Shown one piece after another: positions 1 to 7,383 of a stretch of DNA of 29,789 bases (position 1 is its first letter; every line of letters begins with the position of its first letter). The stretch is taken from the NCBI GenBank assembly GCA_027343725.1, contig DAHWKH010000062.1:1-29789 (forward strand), written 5' to 3'. The translations under genes were made by a program, and so were the position numbers. Source of the stretch: Acidiferrobacteraceae bacterium (GTDB taxonomy: Bacteria; Pseudomonadota; Gammaproteobacteria; Acidiferrobacterales; Acidiferrobacteraceae). Below the pieces are notes generated by a model that saw only the letters and a program-made list of their open reading frames with translations, had not been told where the DNA came from and did no database searches.

Positions 1-1250
1 CGATCGCGCACAAAGACATTTTCTGCACCGACGGCCTCAAAACCTCGTGCGGATCGCGCATGCTCGCCGATTTCGTGGCGCCCTACGATGCCACCGTGGT
101 GGCGCGGCTCAAGGCGGCCGGTTGCGTCACCCTGGGCAAGACCAATATGGACGAATTCGCCATGGGCTCGTCCAACGAGACCTCGTTTTTCGGCCCGGTG
201 CGCAACCCCTGGGATCCCGAACGGGTGCCGGGCGGCAGTTCGGGGGGCTCGGCGGCGGTGGTGGCCGCGGGCCTCGTGCCGGCGGCCACCGGAACCGACA
301 CAGGCGGCTCGATTCGCCAGCCCGCGGCCTTGTGCGGCGTCACCGGGCTCAAGCCGAGCTATGGGCGCGTGTCCCGCTACGGCATGATCGCGTTCGCGTC
401 CTCTCTCGATCAGGCCGGCCCGATCGCGCACACGGCCAGGGACTGCGCGCTCCTGCTCGCGGCCATGGCGGGCTTCGACGAGCGCGACGCGACCTCCCTC
501 GAGGCCCCCGTGCCCGATTACACGGCCGGGCTCGAGCAGCCCCTGCAGGGATTGCGCATCGGGGTCGTGAAAGAGCACTTCGCGGCGGGCCTGGACAAGC
601 CCGTGGGGGATGCCGTGCAGGAGGCCTTGCGCGAGTACGAGCGCCTCGGGGCGCGGCTCGTGGACGTGAGCCTCCCCAACAGCGCGCATGCCGTGCCGTG
701 CTATTACGTGCTCGCGCCGGCCGAGGCCTCCTCGAACCTCGCGCGCTACGACGGGGTCCGTTACGGCTACCGCGCGCCTCGCTACCGGGACCTCGAGGAG
801 ATGTACAAGGCGACCCGCAGCCAGGGGTTTGGCGCCGAGGTCAAGCGGCGCATCATGATCGGGACCTACGCCCTGTCGAGCGGCTATTACGACGCCTATT
901 ACCTGAAGGCGCTCAAGCTGCGCCGCCTGATATTCGACGATTTCGCGCACGCCTTCACGCAGTGCGACGTGATCTGCGGCCCCACGACCCCCTCGGTCGC
1001 GTTCACGATCGGCGCCAAAAACACCGACCCGGTCGCCATGTACCTCAACGACACGTATACGATTCCCGTCAATTTGGCCGGATTGCCGGCCCTGTCCCTG
1101 CCGGCGGGGTTCGCGAACGGTCTGCCCGTCGGGATGCAGCTCATCGGCCGCTATCTCGACGAGACGCGGCTCTTGAACGTCGCGCACCGGTTTCAAGAGG
1201 CCACCGATTGGCACGCGCGCCGTCCGGGCGCCGCGATCGGGGGGGCGTGA
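1..1250 (+). CDS. gatA: Glutamyl-tRNA(Gln)/aspartyl-tRNA(Asn) amidotransferase subunit A (5' partial)
   Basis: GatA is the glutaminase subunit of GatCAB; it releases ammonia that GatB uses to amidate Glu-tRNA(Gln) or Asp-tRNA(Asn) in the cytoplasm. The reading frame is open from base 3, so the start lies outside the window; 415 residues are visible and about 70 are missing compared with the usual 480-485. The amidase-signature catalytic triad is present: Lys in IAHKD (codon 12-14), the Ser-rich GGSSGGSAA loop near 231-257, and the nucleophilic Ser of TDTGGSIRQPA (codon 309-311). The stop TGA (1248-1250) overlaps the gatB ATG by one base, so the two genes are translationally coupled. gatC presumably lies further upstream. 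Confidence 0.97.
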   Translation, partial: IAHKDIFCTDGLKTSCGSRMLADFVAPYDATVVARLKAAGCVTLGKTNMDEFAMGSSNETSFFGPVRNPWDPERVPGGSSGGSAAVVAAGLVPAATGTDTGGSIRQPAALCGVTGLKPSYGRVSRYGMIAFASSLDQAGPIAHTARDCALLLAAMAGFDERDATSLEAPVPDYTAGLEQPLQGLRIGVVKEHFAAGLDKPVGDAVQEALREYERLGARLVDVSLPNSAHAVPCYYVLAPAEASSNLARYDGVRYGYRAPRYRDLEEMYKATRSQGFGAEVKRRIMIGTYALSSGYYDAYYLKALKLRRLIFDDFAHAFTQCDVICGPTTPSVAFTIGAKNTDPVAMYLNDTYTIPVNLAGLPALSLPAGFANGLPVGMQLIGRYLDETRLLNVAHRFQEATDWHARRPGAAIGGA

Positions 1251-2683
1251 TGGAGTGGGAGACGGTCATCGGGCTCGAGGTGCACGCGCAGCTCAAAACC
1301 GCGAGCAAGATCTTCTCGCGCGCCCCGACCGCCTACGGCGCGCCGCCCAATACCCAGGCCAACGAGGTCGACGTGGCGCTTCCCGGGGTGCTGCCGGTCC
1401 TGAACGCCGAGGCGGTCCGGATGGCGGTGCGTTTCGGGCTCGCCATCGACGCGGTCATCAACGAGCGCTCGGTGTTCGCGCGCAAGAATTACTTCTACCC
1501 GGATCTTCCCAAGGGCTACCAGATCAGCCAGTACGAGCATCCGATCGTCGCCCGCGGCCGTCTGACCATCACCACCGACCAGGGCGAGAAGGTCATCGGC
1601 ATCACACGCGCGCATCTCGAGGAGGACGCCGGCAAATCGCTCCACGAGGATTGGGAGGGATTGACGGCGATCGACCTCAACCGCGCGGGCACGCCGCTGC
1701 TCGAGATCGTATCGGAGCCCGATATGCGCACGTCCGCCGAGGCGGTCGCTTACCTGAAGGCGCTGCATACGCTTGTGCGCTACCTCGATGTGTGCGACGG
1801 GAACATGCAGGAAGGCTCGTTCCGATGCGACGCCAACGTCTCGATCCGTCCGCGCGGCGAGACGCGCTTCGGGACGCGGACCGAGCTCAAGAACATCAAC
1901 TCCTTCCGGTTCGTGGAACGGGCCATCGATTACGAGGTGCGCCGCCAGATCGCGCTCGTCTCCTCGGGCGGCGAGGTCCGCCAGGAAACGCGGCTTTACG
2001 ATTCGGTGCGCGACGAGACCCGCCCTATGCGCAGCAAGGAGGAGGCCAACGATTATCGGTACTTCCCGGATCCGGATCTCCCGCCCCTGATCGTCACGCG
2101 CGCATGGCTCGACGAGCGGCGGAAAGAGATGCCCGAATTGCCGGACGCCAAGCGCGAGCGGTTCGTCGGGCAATACGGATTGCCCGTCTACGACGCCTCG
2201 CTTTTGACGGCGAGCCGCGAACTCGCGGACTATTACGAAGACACGGTGAAGGCGGCGGGGGGAGACCCCAAGCCGGTCGCGAACTGGGTGGCCGGCGAGT
2301 TGCTTGCGCATCTGAATGCCGACGGCCTGGATATCACGGAAAGCCGCGTCTCGCCGCAGGCGCTCGCGGGGCTTTTGCGTCGCGTGCAGGACCACACCAT
2401 ATCCGGCAAGATCGCCAAGGACGTGTTCGAGGCCATGTGGGCCGGCGAGGGCGAGGCCGATGCGATCATCGTCAAGCGCGGGCTCCAGCAGATCACGGAC
2501 GACAGCGCGATCGAGGCGCTCGTCGCGCAGGTGATCGCGGCCAACGAAAAGCAGGTCGCGCAATACCGCTCGGGCGAGGAGAGGGTGTTCACCTTCTTCG
2601 TCGGCCAGGTGATGAAGGCGAGCCGCGGCAAGGCCAATCCGGCCCGGGTGAACGCCGTCCTGAAGCGCCTGTTGTCGGCCTGA
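1250..2683 (+). CDS. gatB: Aspartyl/glutamyl-tRNA amidotransferase subunit B
   Basis: GatB phosphorylates the mischarged glutamate or aspartate on tRNA and amidates it with ammonia from GatA. The 477-residue product matches the family length. It opens with the characteristic MEWETVIGLEVHAQL and carries the conserved PDLPKGYQISQYE and RAHLEEDAGKS blocks of the cradle domain; the C-terminal third is the helical and YqeY-type tRNA-binding part. The frame stays open far upstream of the true start only because it runs antiparallel to codon preferences of gatA. The start at 1250 is chosen because it overlaps the gatA stop (TGATG) and matches the family N terminus. The cysteine zinc site found in some GatB proteins is not obvious. 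It converges on the patatin gene, with 11 bases between stops. Confidence 0.97.
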   Translation: MEWETVIGLEVHAQLKTASKIFSRAPTAYGAPPNTQANEVDVALPGVLPVLNAEAVRMAVRFGLAIDAVINERSVFARKNYFYPDLPKGYQISQYEHPIVARGRLTITTDQGEKVIGITRAHLEEDAGKSLHEDWEGLTAIDLNRAGTPLLEIVSEPDMRTSAEAVAYLKALHTLVRYLDVCDGNMQEGSFRCDANVSIRPRGETRFGTRTELKNINSFRFVERAIDYEVRRQIALVSSGGEVRQETRLYDSVRDETRPMRSKEEANDYRYFPDPDLPPLIVTRAWLDERRKEMPELPDAKRERFVGQYGLPVYDASLLTASRELADYYEDTVKAAGGDPKPVANWVAGELLAHLNADGLDITESRVSPQALAGLLRRVQDHTISGKIAKDVFEAMWAGEGEADAIIVKRGLQQITDDSAIEALVAQVIAANEKQVAQYRSGEERVFTFFVGQVMKASRGKANPARVNAVLKRLLSA

Positions 2684-2694
2684 GGGCGCGGCTT

Positions 2695-3843
2695 TCAGCC
2701 CGTCGCGCTGCCGAGCACGGGCGTATCCCCTTCGAGAAAGGCGCGGATCGCGTCCGCGCGCGCCATGGCATCGGCGTAACCCAGACTCATGAGCCGGCGG
2801 CAGTAGGCGCGCTCGAACAAAAGGTAACTCGCGAAGACGCTGTCCCGGCGGGCGTGCCCGATGCCGAGAAAAAACCGGAGCGAGCGCGGCAGGGCCCGCT
2901 GGTCGTGAGAGGCGATGGCGGCGAGGTTCGCGCTTGGGTGCACGGTGAGGCATGCGATCTCACAGAGGCCCGCGGGAACGGCGGCGTGCGAGCGCGTCAG
3001 CGCGCGGACCGTTTGATTGATCCGTTCCATCTGTTCCAGGTCGGCATCGAGGCTTGCGAGAAACAGGCTGTTCAGGATGTGGCCGGCGATCCGCGCAAGC
3101 GACGGCGGGCCGTCCTCGCCGGCGATCTCGTGTTCGGGGTTGTGCGCCGCGATCACGAACACGCGTTGGGCCCCGAGGTGCAAGGCGCTGCTCAAGGGCG
3201 CCGTCTGGCGCATGGAGCCGTCACCGCAATAGTCACCATCCACGAGCACGGGCGCAAACACCAGCGGGATCGCGGACGAGGCCAGCAGGTGGGCGTGGGT
3301 CAGGCGCGTCGCCACCCCCTCGCGCCCCGCCCGATGCCAGCCCGATAAGGTGCGCGCGCCCTCGAAGAAGGTCAGCGAACGACCGGTGGTATAGGATGAG
3401 CAGGTCACGCTCAGGGCGTGCAAGGCGCCGCTTCGGATGTGCGTCTCGAGGGACGCAAGCCGCAAATGGGCGGTGAGGAGGTCCGCAAGCGGCCGGCGGT
3501 CGAGGAGCGCGAGGTGGCTTGGGCGCCCCGCGCCGCCGGAGGCGAGCGCCAGCGACCAGCGCGCGGCGTTGGCCGCGAGGCGCCCCCAATCGACCGTGAA
3601 GACCTGTCCGACCGCGAAATGCCCCCAGATGTGGGTCAGGCGGCGCACGCCCGCGCGCAGGTCATCGGCGTGGACGGCAAGCGTGGCGCAGTTGATGGCG
3701 CCCGCCGAGGTGCCGCAGTAGATTGAAAAGGGGTTTGGGGCGTGCCGTGGTAGAATGCGCACGAGCGCGCGCAACACCCCCACCTGGTAGGCGGCATGGG
3801 CGCCCCCGCCCGACATCACCAACGCGAGTTTGGGTCTGTCCAC
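2695..3843 (-). CDS. Patatin-like phospholipase family protein
   Basis: A 382-residue serine acyl hydrolase of the patatin family, probably acting on membrane phospholipids or other lipid esters; the true substrate cannot be read from sequence. The oxyanion-hole glycines (SGGGAH, residues 11-16), the nucleophile elbow GTSAG with Ser46, and the catalytic Asp208 in GDGS are all present, so the Ser-Asp dyad is intact. No signal peptide is seen. The start is a GTG at 3843 that follows the family pattern (a short N terminus before the first beta strand). It lies 37 bases downstream of cbbO on the same strand and could share its transcript, but a -10-like TACACT sits exactly six bases before the GTG and there is no Shine-Dalgarno sequence. 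Confidence 0.85.
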   Translation of the reverse strand: MDRPKLALVMSGGGAHAAYQVGVLRALVRILPRHAPNPFSIYCGTSAGAINCATLAVHADDLRAGVRRLTHIWGHFAVGQVFTVDWGRLAANAARWSLALASGGAGRPSHLALLDRRPLADLLTAHLRLASLETHIRSGALHALSVTCSSYTTGRSLTFFEGARTLSGWHRAGREGVATRLTHAHLLASSAIPLVFAPVLVDGDYCGDGSMRQTAPLSSALHLGAQRVFVIAAHNPEHEIAGEDGPPSLARIAGHILNSLFLASLDADLEQMERINQTVRALTRSHAAVPAGLCEIACLTVHPSANLAAIASHDQRALPRSLRFFLGIGHARRDSVFASYLLFERAYCRRLMSLGYADAMARADAIRAFLEGDTPVLGSATG

Positions 3844-3849
3844 GAGGAC

Positions 3850-3855
3850 AGTGTA
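3850..3855 (-). promoter_or_regulatory. -10-like hexamer of the patatin gene, leaderless layout
   Basis: TACACT read on the minus strand, followed by six bases (GTCCTC) and the GTG start. This places the predicted transcription start on the start codon. It matches the TATAAT consensus at 4 of 6 positions; no convincing -35 is visible. It gains weight because five other genes in the window show the same spacing. Confidence 0.35.
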
Positions 3856-3880
3856 GTCCGCGCCGGCCCCTTCCGCCGGT

Positions 3881-5992
3881 TCAGCTCGTCAGATGGCGGT
3901 AGATGTCGGAGATCTTGAGCGGGAGCTTGCGCACGTCATCCACCAGGACGTAATTGGCCGCCCCGTACATATGCGGCAGGTAATCGTGGGCGTCGTGATC
4001 GATGGTGATGCAAAAGGCGTGGATGCCGCCCTGCTTCGCCTCGAGCAAGGCCTGGCGCGTATCCTCGATCCCGTATTCCCCGCGGTAGCCGTCGTAGTCG
4101 TCGGGCTTGCCGTCGGATAGGGTGATAAGGAGCTTGGTGCGGGCCTCGACGTCGTTCAAGAGCCGGCAGAGGTGCCGGATCGCGACGCCCATGCGCGTGT
4201 AGTCCTGGGGCTTGATGCCCGTGATCCGCGCGCGGACGGTATCGTCGTAGGGCTCGTGAAAGCGTTTGACGCGATACATCTCGCACCGCTTGCGGGTGAT
4301 GCCCGAGAAGCCGTAGATGGCGTAGCGGTCGCCCAGGATCTCGAGGGCCTCGCACAAGAGCACCAGGGATTCGCGCTCGGCGTCGTTGATCCAACCCTTG
4401 GTCGATCCGCTCATGTCGACCATGAACATCACGGCGATATTGCGCGCAAGCCGCCGGTTGCGCAAAAACACCTGCTCGGAGAGTTCACGCCCGCGCCGCC
4501 AGTCCGCGAAGGCCTCGACGAAGGCATCGAAATCGATGTCGTCGCCGTGTTTCTGGCGGCGCTGTACCGCGTTCTCGCCGCGCAGGGCCTCGAAGGTCTT
4601 GCGCAAGCGCGCCGACAGCCCGCTGTACTTGCGCAAGACCTCGGCCACGAAGGGCTCCGCGACCGGGTGGACGTCCACCTCCCGCAACACGCACCAGTCC
4701 TTGCGATAGTGCCGGCGCCGGTGGTCCCACTCGTTGTAGAGGTAGGCGCCTTCCTCGTGGTAGGTCCCCTTCCAGACATCCTCGGGACGCCTCTGGGCCT
4801 CGGCGCCGGGCGGTCCGTCGCCGGCGGGCACCAGGTACTCATCGGGGATGTCCCCGAGATCCTGGCCGATCGAACGCAACAGGGCGCGGACCTCGGGGGG
4901 CGCCGCCAGCGGCTGGCCGTCCCACAACAAGACCGGCTCGCGATCGGATTCGCGATGCACCGCGAACCGCCGTTTCGGCGCGTCCCCCTCGGTCTCGGGC
5001 GGCGGTGGCGGTTCCGGCAGGAGGTCCTTCAAGGCCGTCTGCAAGGCCGTGCGTTCCCGCTCCAGGCGTTCCTCCATGGCCGCGGCCACCGCCTCGGCGT
5101 CGAGGCTCCCCTGATAGCGGCGCGGCTCGGGCGGGCTTTGTCCGAAGAGCGCGTCCAGGGCCTCGTAGGTCTCATCGACGCTCGCCCCGGGGGCCTCGAG
5201 GCGCGCGACCTGGGCCTGAAAGGCCGGGGTTTCAGTGCGCTCGGTGCGCAACGCCAGCAGTTCGCGATGCAGGCCCGGCAGGGCGCGCGCGAGGCAGGCG
5301 TCGAGGCGTGCGGTCTCGAGCGCGTGGAAGAGCAGGAGCGCCTCGTCGGGGTTCGGGAACCGCTGGCAGTGTTCCGCGAGCCGCCGCGGGCGATCGCCTT
5401 GGAAGGTCCCGAACCAGGCCTGCGCCCACAAGTGCGCGGCCGTGATTTTATAAAGGCGCGCGTTGTCGGCCGCCGTCGGCAGCTGCGCGATCTTGGCCGG
5501 CAGAAACACAGTCGTTGTGTCCGTGAAGGTCCGCTCATGGGCCTCGATCTTCAGTCTGCGACCCGAGAGGCCCTGCAGAAAGAGACCCAGCATGGGCGCG
5601 ACCGCCTCGAGGGTCACGGCGCGGCTCTTCTCTTGGCTCGCCCGCGCGAACGTGCCGATATCCGCGAGCACCGCGATCGCCGGATACAGGCCCATCTTGT
5701 CGTAGACGTCCATGGCCTCGATGATCCAGGCCTCGGCGTCCTCCTGGGCCATCCGCTTCATGGCCTCGGAGACGTGGGTCGCGAAATGGAAGGCGAGCTC
5801 CGGGTTGGTTTTGGCGATCACCGAAATCCAGTGGCGCGCGAACTCCTGCTGTCCGCGCGCGAGCGCGGACAGCGCCAGGGCCTGGGTGTGCGCGGTGCGC
5901 CGTATCGACAGCACCGCGTCCAGCTCCTCGTCGAGCCAGTCCTCGAGCTCAGCCGCCGTCAAAGGTGTGCGTGTGTCCATGTCCGAGTCCAT
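3881..5992 (-). CDS. cbbO: CbbO-like VWA domain protein (Rubisco activase adaptor)
   Basis: A 703-residue protein of the CbbO/NorD family. In CbbQO systems CbbO links the AAA+ hexamer CbbQ to Rubisco and helps remove inhibitory sugar phosphates; the homologous NorQD pair matures nitric oxide reductase. The N-terminal two thirds are helical, with a charged linker around residue 340. The C-terminal von Willebrand A domain starts near 520 and has a complete MIDAS metal site: DMSGS (Asp526, Ser528, Ser530), a Thr near 599 and Asp627 in SDGKPDD. The start is the ATG at 5992; the in-frame ATG at 5980 is an alternative. The partner cbbQ lies upstream on the same strand, but 261 bases away, with a gene on the other strand between them. 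No Rubisco gene is in the window, so the CbbO rather than NorD label rests on the strongly CbbQ-like partner. Confidence 0.82.
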   Translation of the reverse strand: MDSDMDTRTPLTAAELEDWLDEELDAVLSIRRTAHTQALALSALARGQQEFARHWISVIAKTNPELAFHFATHVSEAMKRMAQEDAEAWIIEAMDVYDKMGLYPAIAVLADIGTFARASQEKSRAVTLEAVAPMLGLFLQGLSGRRLKIEAHERTFTDTTTVFLPAKIAQLPTAADNARLYKITAAHLWAQAWFGTFQGDRPRRLAEHCQRFPNPDEALLLFHALETARLDACLARALPGLHRELLALRTERTETPAFQAQVARLEAPGASVDETYEALDALFGQSPPEPRRYQGSLDAEAVAAAMEERLERERTALQTALKDLLPEPPPPPETEGDAPKRRFAVHRESDREPVLLWDGQPLAAPPEVRALLRSIGQDLGDIPDEYLVPAGDGPPGAEAQRRPEDVWKGTYHEEGAYLYNEWDHRRRHYRKDWCVLREVDVHPVAEPFVAEVLRKYSGLSARLRKTFEALRGENAVQRRQKHGDDIDFDAFVEAFADWRRGRELSEQVFLRNRRLARNIAVMFMVDMSGSTKGWINDAERESLVLLCEALEILGDRYAIYGFSGITRKRCEMYRVKRFHEPYDDTVRARITGIKPQDYTRMGVAIRHLCRLLNDVEARTKLLITLSDGKPDDYDGYRGEYGIEDTRQALLEAKQGGIHAFCITIDHDAHDYLPHMYGAANYVLVDDVRKLPLKISDIYRHLTS

Positions 5993-6015
5993 CCCGCTGC
6001 ATGACGCCCGGCTCC

Positions 6016-6024
6016 TGTTACACT
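6016..6024 (+). promoter_or_regulatory. Extended -10 of the glutaredoxin-like gene, leaderless layout
   Basis: TGTTACACT forms an extended -10 (TGn plus TACACT at 6019-6024). Six bases separate it from the ATG at 6031, so the transcript would begin at or next to the start codon. No Shine-Dalgarno sequence is present. Confidence 0.4.
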
Positions 6025-6030
6025 GGGCGC

Positions 6031-6312
6031 ATGGAGATCGTTTTGTATCACCGCCCTTACTGCCATCTGTGCGATGTTCTGTACCAGGCCCTTGAGCCGC
6101 TGGCCGTGGAGCTCGCCCTCACCGTGACCCGGATCGACGTCGACAGCGACCCGCGGCTCGAGGAGCGTTACGGCTCGCTCGTGCCGGTCTTGGTCGCGGA
6201 CGGCCGCGAGATCTGCCGCTATCACCTGGATGAGGCCGCATTGCGCCGCGCGGTCAAAAGAGCGAAGCGCTCAACTCCTGGATCGCCCCGAGCATTTCCG
6301 GGTCGTCGGTGA
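6031..6312 (+). CDS. Glutaredoxin-like family protein (DUF836 type)
   Basis: A 93-residue thioredoxin-fold protein. It begins MEIVLYHRPYCHLC, with the CxxC redox motif at residues 11-14, and has the family's VPVL cis-Pro motif and a following GREICRYHLDEAAL segment. A role in thiol-disulfide exchange is likely; the partner is unknown. The start at 6031 is preferred over the upstream in-frame ATG at 5965, because homology begins here and the upstream part would run into cbbO. The gene is on the plus strand in the gap between cbbQ and cbbO, which are both on the minus strand. Its last 59 bases overlap the cbbQ 3' end, so the tail after about residue 75 is antisense to cbbQ and looks non-conserved. 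The gap to the divergent cbbO start is only 38 bases. Confidence 0.85.
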   Translation: MEIVLYHRPYCHLCDVLYQALEPLAVELALTVTRIDVDSDPRLEERYGSLVPVLVADGREICRYHLDEAALRRAVKRAKRSTPGSPRAFPGRR

Positions 6313-7066
6313 GGGCCTGGGCGATCGCGCCACGGCAGGCGGCGCGCGGGTCGATGCCGTGGGTCATGAGTTTCCCGGCATGCACGAGAAGGCGCGTGCT
6401 GGCGCCCTCTTCCAGGCCGCTGCCCTTGAGGTTGCGCGTCATCTGCGCGAATTTGACGAGCTTGGCCGCGACCTCGCCGCCGACGCCGCTCTCGTGTTCG
6501 ACGATGCGTTGCTCGAGGTCCGGGCTTGGGTAGTCGAACTCGAGCGCCACGAATCGCTGCCGCGTGCTCTGCTTCAAATCCTTGAGCACGCTTTGATACC
6601 CTGGGTTGTAGGAGATCGCGAGCAGGAACTCGGGCGGCGCCGTCAGGACTTCACCGGTCTTTTCGACCGGAAGGACGCGCCGGTCGTCGGCCAGCGGATG
6701 GATGACGACGGTCGTGTCCTTGCGCGCCTCGACGACCTCATCGAGGTAACAGATGCCGCCCGCGCGCACGGCGTGGGCGAGCGGACCGTCGATCCAGACG
6801 GTTTCGCCGCCCTTGATGAGATAGCGGCCGACGAGATCCGACGCCGTCAGGTCGTCGTGGCAGGATACGGTGATGAGCGGTCGCTTGAGGCGCCACGCCA
6901 TGTGTTCCATGAAGCGCGTTTTGCCGCAGCCCGTGGGCCCCTTGAGGAGCACCGGAATGCGGTTCTGGTAGGCGCCCTCGAAGAGCGCGATCTCGCCGCC
7001 GTGCGGCTCGTAATAGGGCTCCTCTTTGACCAAGAGCCCTTCGGATGGGGCAATGCGTGCTTTCAC
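6254..7066 (-). CDS. cbbQ: CbbQ-type MoxR AAA+ ATPase (Rubisco activase motor)
   Basis: CbbQ forms the AAA+ hexamer which, with CbbO, remodels inhibited Rubisco using ATP. The product has Walker A GPTGCGKT (residues 43-50), the Walker B ICYLDEV (around 108-110) and the CbbQ/NorQ blocks HDDLTASDLVGRY, DTTVVIHPLADDRRVLP and ISYNPGYQS. A GTG start at 7066 is chosen: it follows AAGAGGAG closely and gives 270 residues, the usual family length. An in-frame upstream ATG at 7165 would add 33 residues without family resemblance. Transcription would continue through the oppositely oriented glutaredoxin-like gene into cbbO. NorQ is the nearest alternative, but no nor genes are seen. The neighbourhood (divergent qmo/hdr operon) suits an autotrophic sulfur oxidiser. 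Confidence 0.87.
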   Translation of the reverse strand: MKARIAPSEGLLVKEEPYYEPHGGEIALFEGAYQNRIPVLLKGPTGCGKTRFMEHMAWRLKRPLITVSCHDDLTASDLVGRYLIKGGETVWIDGPLAHAVRAGGICYLDEVVEARKDTTVVIHPLADDRRVLPVEKTGEVLTAPPEFLLAISYNPGYQSVLKDLKQSTRQRFVALEFDYPSPDLEQRIVEHESGVGGEVAAKLVKFAQMTRNLKGSGLEEGASTRLLVHAGKLMTHGIDPRAACRGAIAQALTDDPEMLGAIQELSASLF

Positions 7067-7383
7067 GGCTCCTCTTTGGCGAATGGCGAAGACGGGTCCT
7101 AGAGTATGCCAAAAGACGCCGGCCAACCAAAAAATCATTGACGCGCCAGCGGCCCTCTTCCACAATACCCGCTATTTTTCGGCGTGGGATCCCTCTCTCG
7201 TGCCGGCGCCACACCGTCTGAATAGGTCTTCCCAAAAGGCCTATTTTCTATGGTGGTATAGACAATGCCCCCGTGGCGACAGGCGGGATCTGGGCGTGAC
7301 GCGACATGGATAACGATCGGCCTCTCCCTGGCATAAGCCCCTGGCTAGCTTTGGCGAACGCCACCCTTCGAGGAGGTTGTTGA
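7067..7383. other. Divergent intergenic control region between cbbQ and qmoA
   Basis: This 317-base gap is relatively AT-rich and has no convincing gene. It must hold promoters for both cbbQ (leftward) and qmoA (rightward). For the rightward direction there are two candidates: TTGACG (7138-7143), a 17-base spacer and CACAAT (7161-7166); and an extended -10 TGGTATAGA (7254-7262) preceded by an inverted repeat at 7221-7245. For the leftward direction, TTGGTT (7130-7125) with CATACT (7108-7103), spacer 16, is a weak candidate. The qmoA ribosome binding site AGGAGG is at 7371-7376. Promoter assignments are inferences from consensus matching by eye. Confidence 0.5.
7221..7245. repeat. Inverted repeat / hairpin, candidate operator of the qmo-hdr operon
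   Basis: The arms AATAGGTCTT and AAGGCCTATT are separated by CCCAA. Nine of ten positions are perfectly complementary and the tenth is a G-U pair in RNA, giving a 10-bp stem with a 5-base loop. It sits just upstream of the extended -10 at 7254-7262, where a regulator would contact the -35 zone. If transcription starts at the upstream TTGACG/CACAAT promoter instead, it would form a leader hairpin. The short T stretch after it is too broken for a convincing terminator. Confidence 0.45.

Noticed and set aside
1255..3348. Long plus-strand open frame through gatB and the patatin gene
   Set aside because: It is Arg/Gly/Ala-rich without domain features and overlaps two well-identified genes in other frames; an effect of high GC content.
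4172..6004. 610-codon plus-strand open frame opposite cbbO
   Set aside because: Exactly antisense to a protein with intact VWA motifs; its composition is that of a reverse-strand shadow.
7098..7120. Sigma-54 promoter for cbbQ (TTGGCATACTCTAGG on the minus strand)
   Set aside because: It has a GG-like element, but the downstream GC element (TTGC) is missing at the required spacing.
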